This document shows, piece by piece, positions 49,084 through 57,710 of a stretch of DNA of 58,479 nt. The translations under genes and the position numbers were made by a program. Source of the DNA: JANXQG01 sp037147235. GTDB taxonomy: Bacteria > Planctomycetota > Planctomycetia > Pirellulales > Thermoguttaceae. Location: NCBI GenBank assembly GCA_037147235.1, contig JBAWVO010000001.1, forward strand, positions 1 through 58,479. The letters are read 5' to 3'. How positions within the stretch are numbered: the first letter of the stretch is position 1; each line of letters opens with the position of its first letter. The notes beneath the pieces are model-generated. The model saw only the letters and a list, made by a program, of their open reading frames with translations. It was not told the DNA's origin and searched no databases.

Positions 49084-50031
49084 CTATTTCGCGTTGCTCC
49101 ACTTTTCATAAAGCGACTCGATCTGCTCGGCGGGAGTTTCGCCGTCCCAGGCAGCAATCGCGTAACTCAACTTCAATTTTGCACCGGCCTTCAACACCAG
49201 CGGCTCTTTCCAGAGATTGAGCGTCGCCGAAAGATAGGCAAACGGAGAACTCATCGTGAACATCTTGTTCGGATAGCGAGGATTCGAGGGGTGGTCGAAG
49301 ATCGCCACCGTCACCGGCTTGCCGTCAGCCTTCGCGGTATATGCGCACCACTTGGCCGCAACGAGCCGCTCACTGCCGCGGACAACCTCACCGGGCCGTT
49401 TTGCCGAATTGAAAAAACGCCCGCCGGTATCCATCGACTTCAAAAAACGCATTCCGAGGCCGTAGTAGTGATGTCCGTCGAGTTTCACGGCATCAATGCC
49501 TTCGGCGGTGGAAAGTTCCGTGTTCCACACGACCAACGTAACGGGCGTGGGCATCTTTGGCGAGACGACTCCGACTTCGCGCCGTTCGACAAGGAGCTTC
49601 TTGCCATGCGCATCAATCCAGTCGAGAGTCTGGATAAGCTTGGTGCAGGAAGCGTCAAGGAACGAACCCGTCATGTTAAGAGACGAACGAGGCTTTTGGG
49701 TTCCGGTACCTGCCTCCTCGCCCCAGAAATCAACGCCGTTCACCCCGAGGGCGAACATCAACCCATGATGATGCTTGTGGTCGGCCGGTGAATCGCGGAG
49801 AATCTGCACGCCGCTGGGCGTACTCAGTTCCCGGACATAGGGCTTCATGGGCGAGGCCGTCGTGCGATATTCCAAAACCGTGCGAGTGCCGTCACGGATC
49901 GTGAAGCTGCTCGGTTTTGTGGCGACCTGGAGTGAGGTTGGCCCCGTTGAGGCAATCTCGCCGGACCGCGCTGTCGGGCCGGCGATCAAGGCCAAGACGA
50001 TCATCGAAAACGCGCTAGATAGCATTCGCAT
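49084..50031 (-). CDS. Exported DUF6807 (PmoA-like) family protein
   Basis: A 315-residue protein with a signal peptide (SSAFSMIVLALIAGPTARSG). The motif DSPADHKHHHGLMFALGVNG (near residue 80) with its cluster of His, then VDFWGEE, and later GHHYYGLGMRFLKSMDTGG and VAIFDHPSNPRYPNKMF, match the family annotated DUF6807 or methane oxygenase PmoA in planctomycetes; the latter name is historical, and no link to methane oxidation is implied. The His cluster suggests a metal site. The ATG at 50031 has AAAAAGG upstream and follows the SGNH gene stop by 14 bases, so the two form an operon. The open frame extends to 50076 inside the SGNH gene. Confidence 0.8.
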   Translation of the reverse strand: MRMLSSAFSMIVLALIAGPTARSGEIASTGPTSLQVATKPSSFTIRDGTRTVLEYRTTASPMKPYVRELSTPSGVQILRDSPADHKHHHGLMFALGVNGVDFWGEEAGTGTQKPRSSLNMTGSFLDASCTKLIQTLDWIDAHGKKLLVERREVGVVSPKMPTPVTLVVWNTELSTAEGIDAVKLDGHHYYGLGMRFLKSMDTGGRFFNSAKRPGEVVRGSERLVAAKWCAYTAKADGKPVTVAIFDHPSNPRYPNKMFTMSSPFAYLSATLNLWKEPLVLKAGAKLKLSYAIAAWDGETPAEQIESLYEKWSNAK

Positions 50032-50045
50032 GGTGTTGCCTTTTT

Positions 50046-50864
50046 CTACTTGATTTGCGCCTGGATGATTGGCCATTGCTTCAAGAATGCCTCGGCCATA
50101 AGAGCGTGGCCAAGGCCGTTGGGATGGATTGGATCGCGGCCGTGGGCCTCCCGGACCTTGGGGAGCATTGCCCCACGCAGGTCAACGACCCAGACATCCT
50201 TGCGACCATTGAGCGTCAGCAGCCACTTGGCGTAGCGGGCCATGACATAATCGTAATACGGATACGGTGTCTTATAGCCGAATTTGTTCGGATCCTTCGC
50301 TGCTTCCGCTTCCGCCACGGCATCCGCCTTGGCCACGATCGCTTCCTTAGCCGCCTCGTCGCTCCCCGCGGGAAACGGGCCTGAGAAGGCATAGGGCGGT
50401 GCCGTGAGTAGAATCACGCGGGCACCGGAGGCATGCACCTTCTTGATGAATGTCTCGATGCCTGCCTGATAGGCTGCAAACCGCTTTTCACTGAAAGGAT
50501 GATAGATTCCGCAATTGATGCCATAACAGGCCACAACCCAACAAGGTTTGTTTTGCTTAAGCTCCTCGTCAAGCCGCGCAAGCACACAGGGCCGCCGCCC
50601 CGGGTGGTAGGCCTCGCTGAGGTCGGAGACCGTTTCGCTGTTGCGTCCGTGATTCACCACGCGCCATGAATTCGGCGGGGCCTGCTTTGCCAGTTCGGCC
50701 TCGATCATTCGCACATAGCCACCCGCCCGGGTGATGCTGTCGCCCAGGAAAAGGATCGTTTTGGGAGCGGCTTGCTCCACTTTCGGCTCTTCGGCTCTCG
50801 CCGACCCAATCCATCCGAAACCGATCAAAACGATCCCGACGATAATGCCCAGTCTTGCTCGCAT
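50046..50864 (-). CDS. Exported SGNH/GDSL-type hydrolase
   Basis: A 272-residue protein with a signal peptide ending GSARAEE. Block I is ILFLGDSITRAGGYVRMI (Ser near residue 41), the block III region is VVACYGINCGIYHPFSE, and block V is DPIHPNGLGHALMAE with the catalytic Asp and His (near 245). These are the signatures of SGNH hydrolases, which remove acyl groups from carbohydrates or lipids. Planctomycetes often pair them with sugar-active genes, and here the next gene is a DUF6807 protein. The substrate is unknown. Upstream lies a 335-base gap with repeats. Confidence 0.87.
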   Translation of the reverse strand: MRARLGIIVGIVLIGFGWIGSARAEEPKVEQAAPKTILFLGDSITRAGGYVRMIEAELAKQAPPNSWRVVNHGRNSETVSDLSEAYHPGRRPCVLARLDEELKQNKPCWVVACYGINCGIYHPFSEKRFAAYQAGIETFIKKVHASGARVILLTAPPYAFSGPFPAGSDEAAKEAIVAKADAVAEAEAAKDPNKFGYKTPYPYYDYVMARYAKWLLTLNGRKDVWVVDLRGAMLPKVREAHGRDPIHPNGLGHALMAEAFLKQWPIIQAQIK

Positions 50865-51199
50865 GTCTGAATACTTTCTTTTTGTGAAGTTAGGAGTTAG
50901 GAGTTAGGAGTTGGAAGTTAGAGGTTAAGTTTACCGTGATCGTCTCACGATTGCAAACCCCGAGCAGGAATTCACCGCGAAAGACCGCAAAGTGCGCAAT
51001 AGAAAGAAGGTTTGTTTCTTTGTGTTCCAGCGTTCTTTTGCGGATAATCCCTGTGGCTCGGTCGGGAGACCTGTCACAACAATGGGCGAATCTTTTTCCT
51101 TCTGCGCGATTTGCACCACTTGCGGGAGTGTGTCCGTCCGCCTATGCTGACAGAAGAGTCGAATAGGCTAGCCCTCACATTCCCACGGAGATTCACAAA
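50865..51199. other. Intergenic region with microsatellite and dispersed repeats
   Basis: No gene seen. The part next to the SGNH gene has a heptamer microsatellite, three copies of AGTTAGG at about 50890-50915. At 50969-51025 is a one-sided copy of the element found behind the suf operon, and at 51053-51077 a hairpin repeat of the SVARSGD type. Promoters for the two divergent genes should lie here but cannot be placed. Confidence 0.7.
51053..51077. repeat. Hairpin repeat, SVARSGD type, copy 2
   Basis: GTGGCTCGGTCGGGAGACC followed by TGTCAC; close to the copy at 30610-30635 in both sequence and hairpin shape. Confidence 0.7.
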
Positions 51200-52531
51200 A
51201 TGATGAAAATTTCACCGACCTTGCTGCTCGTCCTCTTGGCTACCTCTGTTGCGCTGGCTAAAGAGCCGCAGAACACGCCGGCGAATGGCCCCAAGGGGTT
51301 CACCTGGCAATCCCCGCTTCCGGAGGATTGCCCCTTCCAGAAATCAACCAGCCTGACGGGCGTTTATTTTACCGGTCGCCACAGCAATTACCACTGCGGT
51401 GACACCTGGTATCCCTGCTGGGACAGCAATGGCAACCTTTACTCGCCTTGGACCGACGGCAGGACGGACGGAGTTGACTGTTCTTCAGACGGCGGTGCGG
51501 GTGCCAGGACCGCTCACGCCGTGATGGTCGGTGACGACCCGCTGAAACTTACGATCCACAACACCTCCCCACCAAAACAGGCAACGGCTTTGCCTTATAA
51601 GGGCCGCTATCCGGCCGGATCGCTGATCCACAACGGCATCTGGTACTATGGCACCTATTGCCTCGGGCCTGACGGCGGGTACAAGCACAACGGGGTTACC
51701 TGGAACTGGCCCAATCTCGGGCCAATGCCGGGTTTCCAGATCTCCCGTGATTATGGCAAGACTTGGGAGCCGTCTCCCCTCACGCCCGCAAAGCCGTTGT
51801 TTCCCGAGCCGCGGAAGTTTCTCGGTCCGGTCAAAATGGGCGCGCCCCATTTTGTCGATTTCGGCAAGAACATGACACAGTCCCCCGACGGCAATGCCTA
51901 CTTGCTGGGCATGGGCGCGGAAGAAAATGATCCCAAGCCGCGGCCCTGTCTCAAGCCTGGAAAGCCGGGCCAGTTGTTCGAGGTGGTCGAGGGTTGCACC
52001 AGCGACTTTGCCCATGCCAACTTGAGCTGGATCACGGCCGATCAAGTCTATATGGCGCGCGTCAAACCCTCGCCGGAGACGATCAACGACCTCAAGGCTT
52101 ATGAGTTTTTCGCCGGCCATACCCCGGACGGCAAACCGATCTGGACAAATAGCTTTGAGAAAATCAAGCCGCTGATCGAATGGAACAACCACATGGGCTG
52201 TGTCACCGCTACCTATATACCCGGTTTGAAGAAGTATCTCATGTGCGTTACTGACGGTTGGCCGACTGCCGCCAAAATGACCTCCTATATTCTTGAGGCC
52301 GATGCCATCACCGGCCCCTGGCGCATGGTGTCCTACATGAAGGACTTCGGGGAGCAAGGTTACTTCCTCAATTTTCCGAGCAAGTTCATCAGTCCCGACG
52401 GGCGGTCCCTCTGGCTCTGTTATTCCGCGAATTTCAGCCCCGGCTGGAATGGCGTGAAGCTAGGCGTCAATCCTCCCGGAGGGCGATACGGCCTATGCTT
52501 GCACGAGATCAAACTAATGACACCGGAATAG
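51200..52531 (+). CDS. Exported DUF4185-like beta-propeller protein
   Basis: A 443-residue protein with a signal peptide (ISPTLLLVLLATSVALA). The repeated pattern of aromatic and Gly/Asp motifs, GDTWYPCWDSNGNLYSPWTD, FQISRDYGKTWEPSP, YIPGLKKYLMCVTDGW, FISPDGRSLWLCYSANF, fits the five-bladed propellers of DUF4185-type proteins, related to GH32/GH43 folds. Glycoside hydrolase activity is possible, but I cannot point to the three acidic catalytic residues with confidence. ACGGAG is nine bases before the ATG. It converges with the ABC transporter gene 13 bases downstream. Not in an obvious operon. Confidence 0.65.
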   Translation: MMKISPTLLLVLLATSVALAKEPQNTPANGPKGFTWQSPLPEDCPFQKSTSLTGVYFTGRHSNYHCGDTWYPCWDSNGNLYSPWTDGRTDGVDCSSDGGAGARTAHAVMVGDDPLKLTIHNTSPPKQATALPYKGRYPAGSLIHNGIWYYGTYCLGPDGGYKHNGVTWNWPNLGPMPGFQISRDYGKTWEPSPLTPAKPLFPEPRKFLGPVKMGAPHFVDFGKNMTQSPDGNAYLLGMGAEENDPKPRPCLKPGKPGQLFEVVEGCTSDFAHANLSWITADQVYMARVKPSPETINDLKAYEFFAGHTPDGKPIWTNSFEKIKPLIEWNNHMGCVTATYIPGLKKYLMCVTDGWPTAAKMTSYILEADAITGPWRMVSYMKDFGEQGYFLNFPSKFISPDGRSLWLCYSANFSPGWNGVKLGVNPPGGRYGLCLHEIKLMTPE

Positions 52532-52544
52532 CCATAATTTCGTT

Positions 52545-54551
52545 TCACGCAACCCGCCGCACGTCCTCGAACTGAATCTGATGCAAGCGGCGATAGAGTG
52601 TGCAGCGGTCGAGCATCTCCTGATGCGTGCCGACGTCGATGATCTGTCCGGCTTGCATGGCAACGATGCGATGGGCCAGCGAGAGGATCGCCATGCGATG
52701 CGTGATGAGGATCGTCGTCCGCCCGCGGGTGAATTCCTCCAGCACTTCCTGGATCGCCTGCTCGCTTTCCAGATCAATCTGGCTGGTCGCTTCGTCGAGG
52801 ATCAGAATCGCCGGGTCGCGAAGGATCGCGCGGGCCAGGGCGATGCGCTGCCGCTGGCCGCCGGATAGCCGGCCGCCAAGCGTGCCGACCACGGTCTCGT
52901 AGCCGTCGGTCAACTCGGATTCAATAAAACGGTGGGCATGTGCTCGCTGGGCCGCTTCGATCACCTCGTCGCGGCTTGCCCGAGGACGGCTGTAACGGAT
53001 ATTATTGAACACGGTGTCGTCAAACAACAGCGGCTCTTGCGTCACCAGACCGATCTGCCCGCGAAGCTCGCGCAACCGGAGATCGGTCAAGGGTATTCCA
53101 TCCAGGCAGATTTTGCCTTCGATCGGGTCGGCAAAACGCGGGATCAAATTGGCCAGCGTCGACTTGCCGCAGCCGTTGGGACCAACGATCGCGACCGTCT
53201 CGCCGAAGGGAATTCGCAACGTCACGCCCTCCAGCACCCGCGTGCCGGAATGATATTCAAACGATACGCCCTCAAAGGATAGCTCGCACCCATGCCGCGG
53301 ACAAGAGACAGGATTTCTCGGGCTGCGGATGAGCGGCTCGCGGTCAAGGCGGGTGAAGATCCGGTCGCTGGCCGCCGCGCCGCATTGCAGCCGGCTGAAG
53401 ATGTCCGAGAACTTTCGCACCGGGTCGGCCGTGCCGAAGAGAAAACCATAGAAGAGCAAGAGCGAACTGAGGTCCAGTGGCCGCGAGGTCAAGGGGATGC
53501 CCAGCAACTGGGTTTCGCCCTTGAGTACCATCCACACCCCGGCCAACAGCGCAAGGCAAACGGTGAGGATGCCCATGAATTCGGTAATCGGGTGCGAAAG
53601 GGAATCGTAGCGGGCGATCTTCATCGACTTGCGGTAATAGTCCTTGCTGCGGAGGTGGAACCGTCTGCGCTCGTAAGGCTCGCCGGTAAAAGCCTTGACG
53701 ATCTTGATGCCGCGGAAGGTCTCTTCCAATACGCTGAAAATCTGCACCATCTGCTCCATTGCCCGGCGATTGGCCCGCTTGAGCATCTTGCTCAGCCAGC
53801 GGATGGCCAGCGCGGCCAGCGGGACGACGATCAGCGAAAGCAGCAAGAGCCGCCAGCAGACGAATGCCGCTCCTACCAGGCAGGCGATCATCTTCAGCGG
53901 CTCACGGATCAGTTTTCCAAAAACCGTTTCTAGTCCCCCACTCACGTTGGACATGTCGCCCGTGAAGCGGCTCATCAGATCCGATGAGCCTTCCTCATTG
54001 AACGTGGCCAGGTCCAAACGCAAGGTGCGGCGGTAGAAGAGCTTTCGCAGATCGAAAGTGGCCAGGTTCGATAACCGAGCCACCAGCACATTGTTGGCAA
54101 TCAGCAGGCCGCTTTTTAGGACGGTGCCGACAAGAAGGACGCCCATGAGTATAACGAGCGTCTGAAACGGGTCGTTAGGCAGGTAACGATCGAGATAGGG
54201 CATGGCCCAGACGTAAGACTCATTTGCCCGCGATTCAATTTCGCAACGTGTCCGCAGGTGGCGGAGTGCCGCTTCGAGTTTTGGCTGCTGCGGAGGCTCT
54301 GCTGCGGCAATTTGGGCCTGGATCTTTTCGATCTGCTCGCCCAGATCGCTGACCGCCTGACTGCTGCGATCGACTTCATCGGCAACCCAGTTCTGGATCG
54401 ACTTCCCTTCCAGAATAACCTTGACGAACGGATAGACCGCTCCGATATTGCCACCCCAGAGCACGGCCACGCCCAGCGCGCTGAGAACCGCACCCAGCAG
54501 GGTCAGGCGATAGCAACAGGCCATTAGGAGAACACGGCGGAAGTTTTTCAT
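52545..54551 (-). CDS. MsbA-like ABC exporter, permease-ATPase fusion
   Basis: A 668-residue half-transporter that would work as a homodimer. The N-terminal membrane domain has hydrophobic segments at about 10-35, 135-165, 245-275 and 335-365. Between the first two lies an unusual charged coiled-coil loop of about 60 residues (SDLGEQIEKIQAQIAAAEPP, LEAALRHLRTRCEIES). The ATPase domain starts near 425, with Walker A GPNGCGKST (near 455), signature LSGGQRQRIALARAIL (near 563) and Walker B ILILDEATSQIDLES. The family exports lipids, peptides or drugs; the substrate is unknown. The TTG at 54578 is in frame but the ATG at 54551 opens directly into the first membrane helix. A palindrome sits at 54585-54602. 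Confidence 0.88.
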   Translation of the reverse strand: MKNFRRVLLMACCYRLTLLGAVLSALGVAVLWGGNIGAVYPFVKVILEGKSIQNWVADEVDRSSQAVSDLGEQIEKIQAQIAAAEPPQQPKLEAALRHLRTRCEIESRANESYVWAMPYLDRYLPNDPFQTLVILMGVLLVGTVLKSGLLIANNVLVARLSNLATFDLRKLFYRRTLRLDLATFNEEGSSDLMSRFTGDMSNVSGGLETVFGKLIREPLKMIACLVGAAFVCWRLLLLSLIVVPLAALAIRWLSKMLKRANRRAMEQMVQIFSVLEETFRGIKIVKAFTGEPYERRRFHLRSKDYYRKSMKIARYDSLSHPITEFMGILTVCLALLAGVWMVLKGETQLLGIPLTSRPLDLSSLLLFYGFLFGTADPVRKFSDIFSRLQCGAAASDRIFTRLDREPLIRSPRNPVSCPRHGCELSFEGVSFEYHSGTRVLEGVTLRIPFGETVAIVGPNGCGKSTLANLIPRFADPIEGKICLDGIPLTDLRLRELRGQIGLVTQEPLLFDDTVFNNIRYSRPRASRDEVIEAAQRAHAHRFIESELTDGYETVVGTLGGRLSGGQRQRIALARAILRDPAILILDEATSQIDLESEQAIQEVLEEFTRGRTTILITHRMAILSLAHRIVAMQAGQIIDVGTHQEMLDRCTLYRRLHQIQFEDVRRVA

Positions 54552-54584
54552 AGCGGACAATCTGAGTTGGAAAGACAATCTAGC

Positions 54585-54602
54585 CCAGGCACTTGTGCCT
54601 GG
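54585..54602. repeat. Perfect palindromic hairpin upstream of the ABC exporter
   Basis: CCAGGCAC-TT-GTGCCTGG, 8-base arms, 34 bases before the ABC transporter start on that gene's leader side. Probably another dispersed repeat. Confidence 0.8.
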
Positions 54603-54688
54603 ATCTGGATGCCAAGGAATCTGTATTTCCTAGGCTTCCACAAATCACAAGTAGCTTCTTATCAAAATTAGCCCCCTGAGCCAATACC

Positions 54689-54801
54689 GACTCGCACTAC
54701 GCCGAAACTTATGCAACAATAACGACAAAGAGTAGAGAGTAGGATGGACTTCCAAGTCCGTCCTAAACTCGCACTACGCCGAAACTTATGCAACAATAAC
54801 G
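54689..54801. repeat. 36-bp direct repeats enclosing a WTSKSV-type palindromic core
   Basis: Identical 36-base copies lie at 54689-54724 and 54766-54801 (starting ACTCGCACTACGCCG). The 41 bases between them contain GGATGGACTTCCAAGTCCG, the core of the repeat that is tandemly duplicated in the DUF11 gene. The right copy ends two bases before the start codon of the flavoprotein gene. Confidence 0.9.
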
Positions 54802-54803
54802 AG

Positions 54804-56048
54804 ATGGAAGACTGGGAAGTGATCGTCATTGGAGGGGGTGCTGCCGGTTTGATGGCGGCCAGCCGAGCGGCCGAACAGGGACGGCGGACCCTGCTTCTGG
54901 AGAAGAAAAGGCGTCCTGGCTCAAAAATCCTTATATCCGGCGGGTCTCGCTGCAATCTCACGCATGCCCTGGATGTACGCGGTTTCGTCGAGGCTTTTGG
55001 AACCCAAGGGCCGTTTCTCCATTCGGCCTTGGCTGCCCTGGGGCCTGAGCAGCTTGTCGATCTGTTCGAGGCCGAGGGGGTTGTCACAAAGGTCGAATCG
55101 GACGGAAAAATCTTTCCCGTCAGTGATCGGGCTGAGGATATCCTGGCAGCACTGCTAGCACAACTCCGTCGAAGTGGTTGCGTCTTGGCCGTCGATGAAC
55201 CCGTGCAGTCGATCGCGCCCTGTCCGGCCGGCCTGGGGGTGGTCACGTCCAAGCGGACGCTACGGGCGGAGTCTGTCATCCTCACGACCGGAGGGCAATC
55301 GTATCCCGGCAGCGGTTCGACGGGCGACGGTTACCGTTGGGCGGCCGAGCTGGGGCATGCGATCGTCCCGTTGCGGCCCGCCTTGGTGCCGATCACTTCC
55401 CACGCCCCGTGGGTCTTGGGGCTGCAAGGCATCACGATGCCGGATGTCTGCGTGCAGGTACTCGAACCGAGCGACGACGCAGCTCGGCCGATCTGTCTGG
55501 CTCAGCAACGAGGCTCACTGCTGTTTGCCCACTTTGGCGTGACGGGACCAGCCGTCTTGGATGTCAGCCGTGCGGTCAGCGGCCACGCGAAGCCGCGAGG
55601 GCTCGTATTGCGATGCGATCTGCTGCCCGATCGCAAGGCAGATGCGTTGAAGGCCGAGTTCCAGGAAGAATGTGGCGGGGCAGGCCGGCGATTGGCCCTG
55701 GGAATTGTCGCCCGCTACGTACCGCTACGTCTTGCCGAGACGGTTGCCGCTCAGGCGGGCCTCGATCCCGGGCGTCGCGCGGCCGAGGTCTCGCGGAACG
55801 AGCGGCAGCAACTGGTCACTTGGCTCAAGCAGTTTGATATCCCGATCAGTGGCACCATGGGATTCAACAAAGCGGAAATCACCGCCGGCGGCGTCGCTTT
55901 AGATGAGATCGATTCGCATAGGATGGAAAGTCGGCTCGTGCCCGGGCTGTTTTTTGCCGGCGAGATCCTGGACGTGGACGGTCCGATCGGCGGTTACAAT
56001 TTTCAGGCCGCCTTTAGTACCGGATGGCTGGCTGGCGAGAGTGCATGA
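54804..56048 (+). CDS. HI0933-type FAD-dependent oxidoreductase (YhiN-like flavoprotein)
   Basis: A 414-residue cytoplasmic protein. It opens with VIVIGGGAAGLMAASRAAEQ, the FAD-binding Rossmann motif, followed by GSKILISGGSRCNLTHALDV, the hallmark of the HI0933/YhiN family. Further on are VILTTGGQSYPGSGSTGDGY, LFAHFGVTGPAVLDVSRAVS and the C-terminal GLFFAGEILDVDGPIGGYNF, all family motifs. Members are flavin-containing reductases whose substrate is mostly unknown. The ATG at 54804 gives the standard start; the frame is open to 54744 through the repeat region. Length is normal for the family. Confidence 0.9.
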   Translation: MEDWEVIVIGGGAAGLMAASRAAEQGRRTLLLEKKRRPGSKILISGGSRCNLTHALDVRGFVEAFGTQGPFLHSALAALGPEQLVDLFEAEGVVTKVESDGKIFPVSDRAEDILAALLAQLRRSGCVLAVDEPVQSIAPCPAGLGVVTSKRTLRAESVILTTGGQSYPGSGSTGDGYRWAAELGHAIVPLRPALVPITSHAPWVLGLQGITMPDVCVQVLEPSDDAARPICLAQQRGSLLFAHFGVTGPAVLDVSRAVSGHAKPRGLVLRCDLLPDRKADALKAEFQEECGGAGRRLALGIVARYVPLRLAETVAAQAGLDPGRRAAEVSRNERQQLVTWLKQFDIPISGTMGFNKAEITAGGVALDEIDSHRMESRLVPGLFFAGEILDVDGPIGGYNFQAAFSTGWLAGESA

Positions 56049-56256
56049 GGACTCGTGAGAGGCAACCCAGGGATGAACTGCTGGGCCTTCGGCACAAACC
56101 CTACGCCCACGGCTGCAGGTTCGGCCCGGGTCTCCCGACCCCGCCGCCAACCATTCATTTCCCTACGCCAACGGCGTTATATCCCCTGGCCCAGGGAAGG
56201 GTTGCCGCGCGGTTCGCTGGGCAGGAACCTTTTAGCGTGAACCAAGTGGACGCCGA

Positions 56257-56451
56257 CTATATGCACCCGGTGTGTCCCATGACAAGCAGGGAACCTTGAA
56301 TTGCCCGATGGATTTCCTTCCGGTGGATCGGGACTTCGCCCGGGGCGACGAAACCAAGTTTCACTCGGTCCCCTCGCATTTCCAGCACGGTAACTCGGAT
56401 GCCGTCGCCAATGACGACTTCTTCTCCCAGCTTGCGGCTAAGAACCAACAT
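56257..56451 (-). CDS. csrA: Carbon storage regulator CsrA
   Basis: A 64-residue protein starting MLVLSRKLGEEVVIGDGIRV and continuing VTVLEMRGDRVKLGFVAPGE and VPIHRKEIHRAIQ, the whole CsrA fold with the RNA-binding residues near Arg6 and Arg44. CsrA dimers bind GGA-containing hairpins in mRNA leaders and block or stabilise translation. GGAGAA eight bases before the ATG supports this start; the longer frame to 56520 is not conserved. In other bacteria csrA often neighbours flagellar genes, but none are visible here. Confidence 0.93.
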   Translation of the reverse strand: MLVLSRKLGEEVVIGDGIRVTVLEMRGDRVKLGFVAPGEVPIHRKEIHRAIQGSLLVMGHTGCI

Positions 56452-56779
56452 ATCAATTTTCTCCTTGCAACAGAATTCTTCGATTCGCCGGGCGCGGGAT
56501 TGCGCCACGGTCTTGGACAAGAGTAGGCAAAACCAGGTGTGCCAAAAAACGGTTTACTGTCCGTCTTTTCCGCCACATCCGACTACAACCAAGCTTATAG
56601 GGCGAAAACGAGCCAGAATTGTCACGGCACGATTCCATCGATTAGTCCGCCCTTACCTCGACCTTATTCCTCGGCACAGCCTGGGAAATTTTCATCCCGT
56701 CCGTCAAAAATGTCGATCTTTAACGGTTAGCGATACTGCGTCGAGGGCAATGAGCAGTTAGTCAAGGAGAAAATTGACC
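56452..56779. other. Divergent intergenic region between csrA and the Pro/Tyr-rich protein gene
   Basis: About 330 bases with no gene seen. It should hold the promoters of csrA and of the small secreted protein. Open frames here have no protein-like features, and no palindrome or promoter stands out. Confidence 0.55.
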
Positions 56780-57151
56780 ATGCTGAAAAAAGCTTTGATT
56801 GTCGGCGTTATTCTGGGAGCCATCGTGCTTTCGAGTTCCCCGGCTCAAGCCGGAGGGCCCCATATCGGAATTGGGATTGGGATCGGCGTACCCGTCTATC
56901 GTCCTTATCCGCACTATTACGGATACCCATACCCTTACTATCCGCGCCCGGTGTATGTCGTCCAGCAGCCGGTTTATGTGACGCCGCAGGGGGTGCCCGT
57001 TTACCAGCAATCGGCTCCGGTCCCACAGCAGTACTACTATGCGCCGTCGTATCCGGCAGGTTCGGCACCGACCTATGCGGCACCAGGTTCGCCCCCGCCG
57101 CTGCCGGTGCCACCTCCCCCTGCTCCTGCCCCGGCAGGAACGGAATTCTAA
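56780..57151 (+). CDS. Small secreted Pro/Tyr/Gly-rich protein
   Basis: A 123-residue protein with a signal peptide (LKKALIVGVILGAIVLSSSP, cleavage after AQA). The mature part begins GGPHIGIGIGIGVPVYRPYP and continues with Tyr-Pro and Gln-Pro stretches (HYYGYPYPYYPRPVYVVQQP) and a Pro/Ala-rich end. Such short low-complexity exported proteins are common in planctomycetes and may be part of the cell envelope; no function is known. AAGGAG lies about 11 bases upstream of the ATG. A strong hairpin follows the stop at 57169-57191. Confidence 0.7.
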   Translation: MLKKALIVGVILGAIVLSSSPAQAGGPHIGIGIGIGVPVYRPYPHYYGYPYPYYPRPVYVVQQPVYVTPQGVPVYQQSAPVPQQYYYAPSYPAGSAPTYAAPGSPPPLPVPPPPAPAPAGTEF

Positions 57152-57168
57152 GAGGCTATCCGAAAACT

Positions 57169-57191
57169 CCCCTCTCCCTTCGGGAGAGGGG
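57169..57191. repeat. Perfect hairpin repeat behind the secreted protein gene
   Basis: CCCCTCTCCC-TTC-GGGAGAGGGG, 10-base arms and a 3-base loop. It is the fuller form of the repeat found in frame at 37098-37134. It could end transcription of the preceding gene, but a run of G, not T, follows. Confidence 0.85.
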
Positions 57192-57257
57192 CAGGGGGGG
57201 AGAGCTTTTCGCTGAGTAACGTGGCGAACTGCTGTCTTGCCGGTTCGCCCAGGACGA

Positions 57258-57710
57258 TTAAGCCGTTTTCAGCCAGTTGAGAACACGAAGCCCCGCAACA
57301 CGGCGGAAGTGGGCGTCGTTGTTCGTTACAAGGGTGGCATCCAGTGCCAGCACATGCGCAGCGATCAGAAGGTCCATCGATCCAATTGTTCGCCCCTGAC
57401 TTTCTAACGTATGTCGGATTCGACCGTAATGTTCCGGACTTACGATGGCATCGTAAGCGAAAACCTCGAACGGAGCCAACACTTTTCGGACGGCCGCAAT
57501 TTCAGTCTCGTACATTCCACTGTTTTGCGAGCCAAACTCGAGTTCCGAAACCGTCACCGCGGACAGTCCCACCGAATTACCCGCGGCCTGGGCCTTCTGA
57601 CAATGCGCCATGAGGATTGCGGCTTGCTGCCGGCTTTTTGCCCTGCTTGCCGTTGTCTTCAAGCCGCGGATCAAAAAAATGAGCAAGTCGGTATCGAGTA
57701 AATAGATCAT
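57258..57710 (-). CDS. vapC: VapC-type PIN-domain toxin
   Basis: A 150-residue PIN-domain ribonuclease. The acidic metal-binding residues are in MIYLLDTDLLIFLIRG (Asp near 6), VSELEFGS (Glu), GSMDLLIAAHVLAL (Asp) and LVTNNDAHFRRVAGL (Asp), the standard PIN pattern. VapC toxins cut tRNA or rRNA and are held inactive by VapB. The ATG at 57710 overlaps the vapB stop as ATGA; an upstream TTG at 57719 is less likely. Confidence 0.92.
   Translation of the reverse strand: MIYLLDTDLLIFLIRGLKTTASRAKSRQQAAILMAHCQKAQAAGNSVGLSAVTVSELEFGSQNSGMYETEIAAVRKVLAPFEVFAYDAIVSPEHYGRIRHTLESQGRTIGSMDLLIAAHVLALDATLVTNNDAHFRRVAGLRVLNWLKTA

Noticed and set aside
50888..50920. AGTTAGG heptamer run considered as a regulatory iteron
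   Set aside because: Only about three clean copies followed by degenerate ones, next to no replication or plasmid gene; a simple microsatellite is more likely.
54744..54803. N-terminal extension of the flavoprotein (MDFQVRPKLALRRNL)
   Set aside because: It is the translation of the repeat region; the family start is at 54804.
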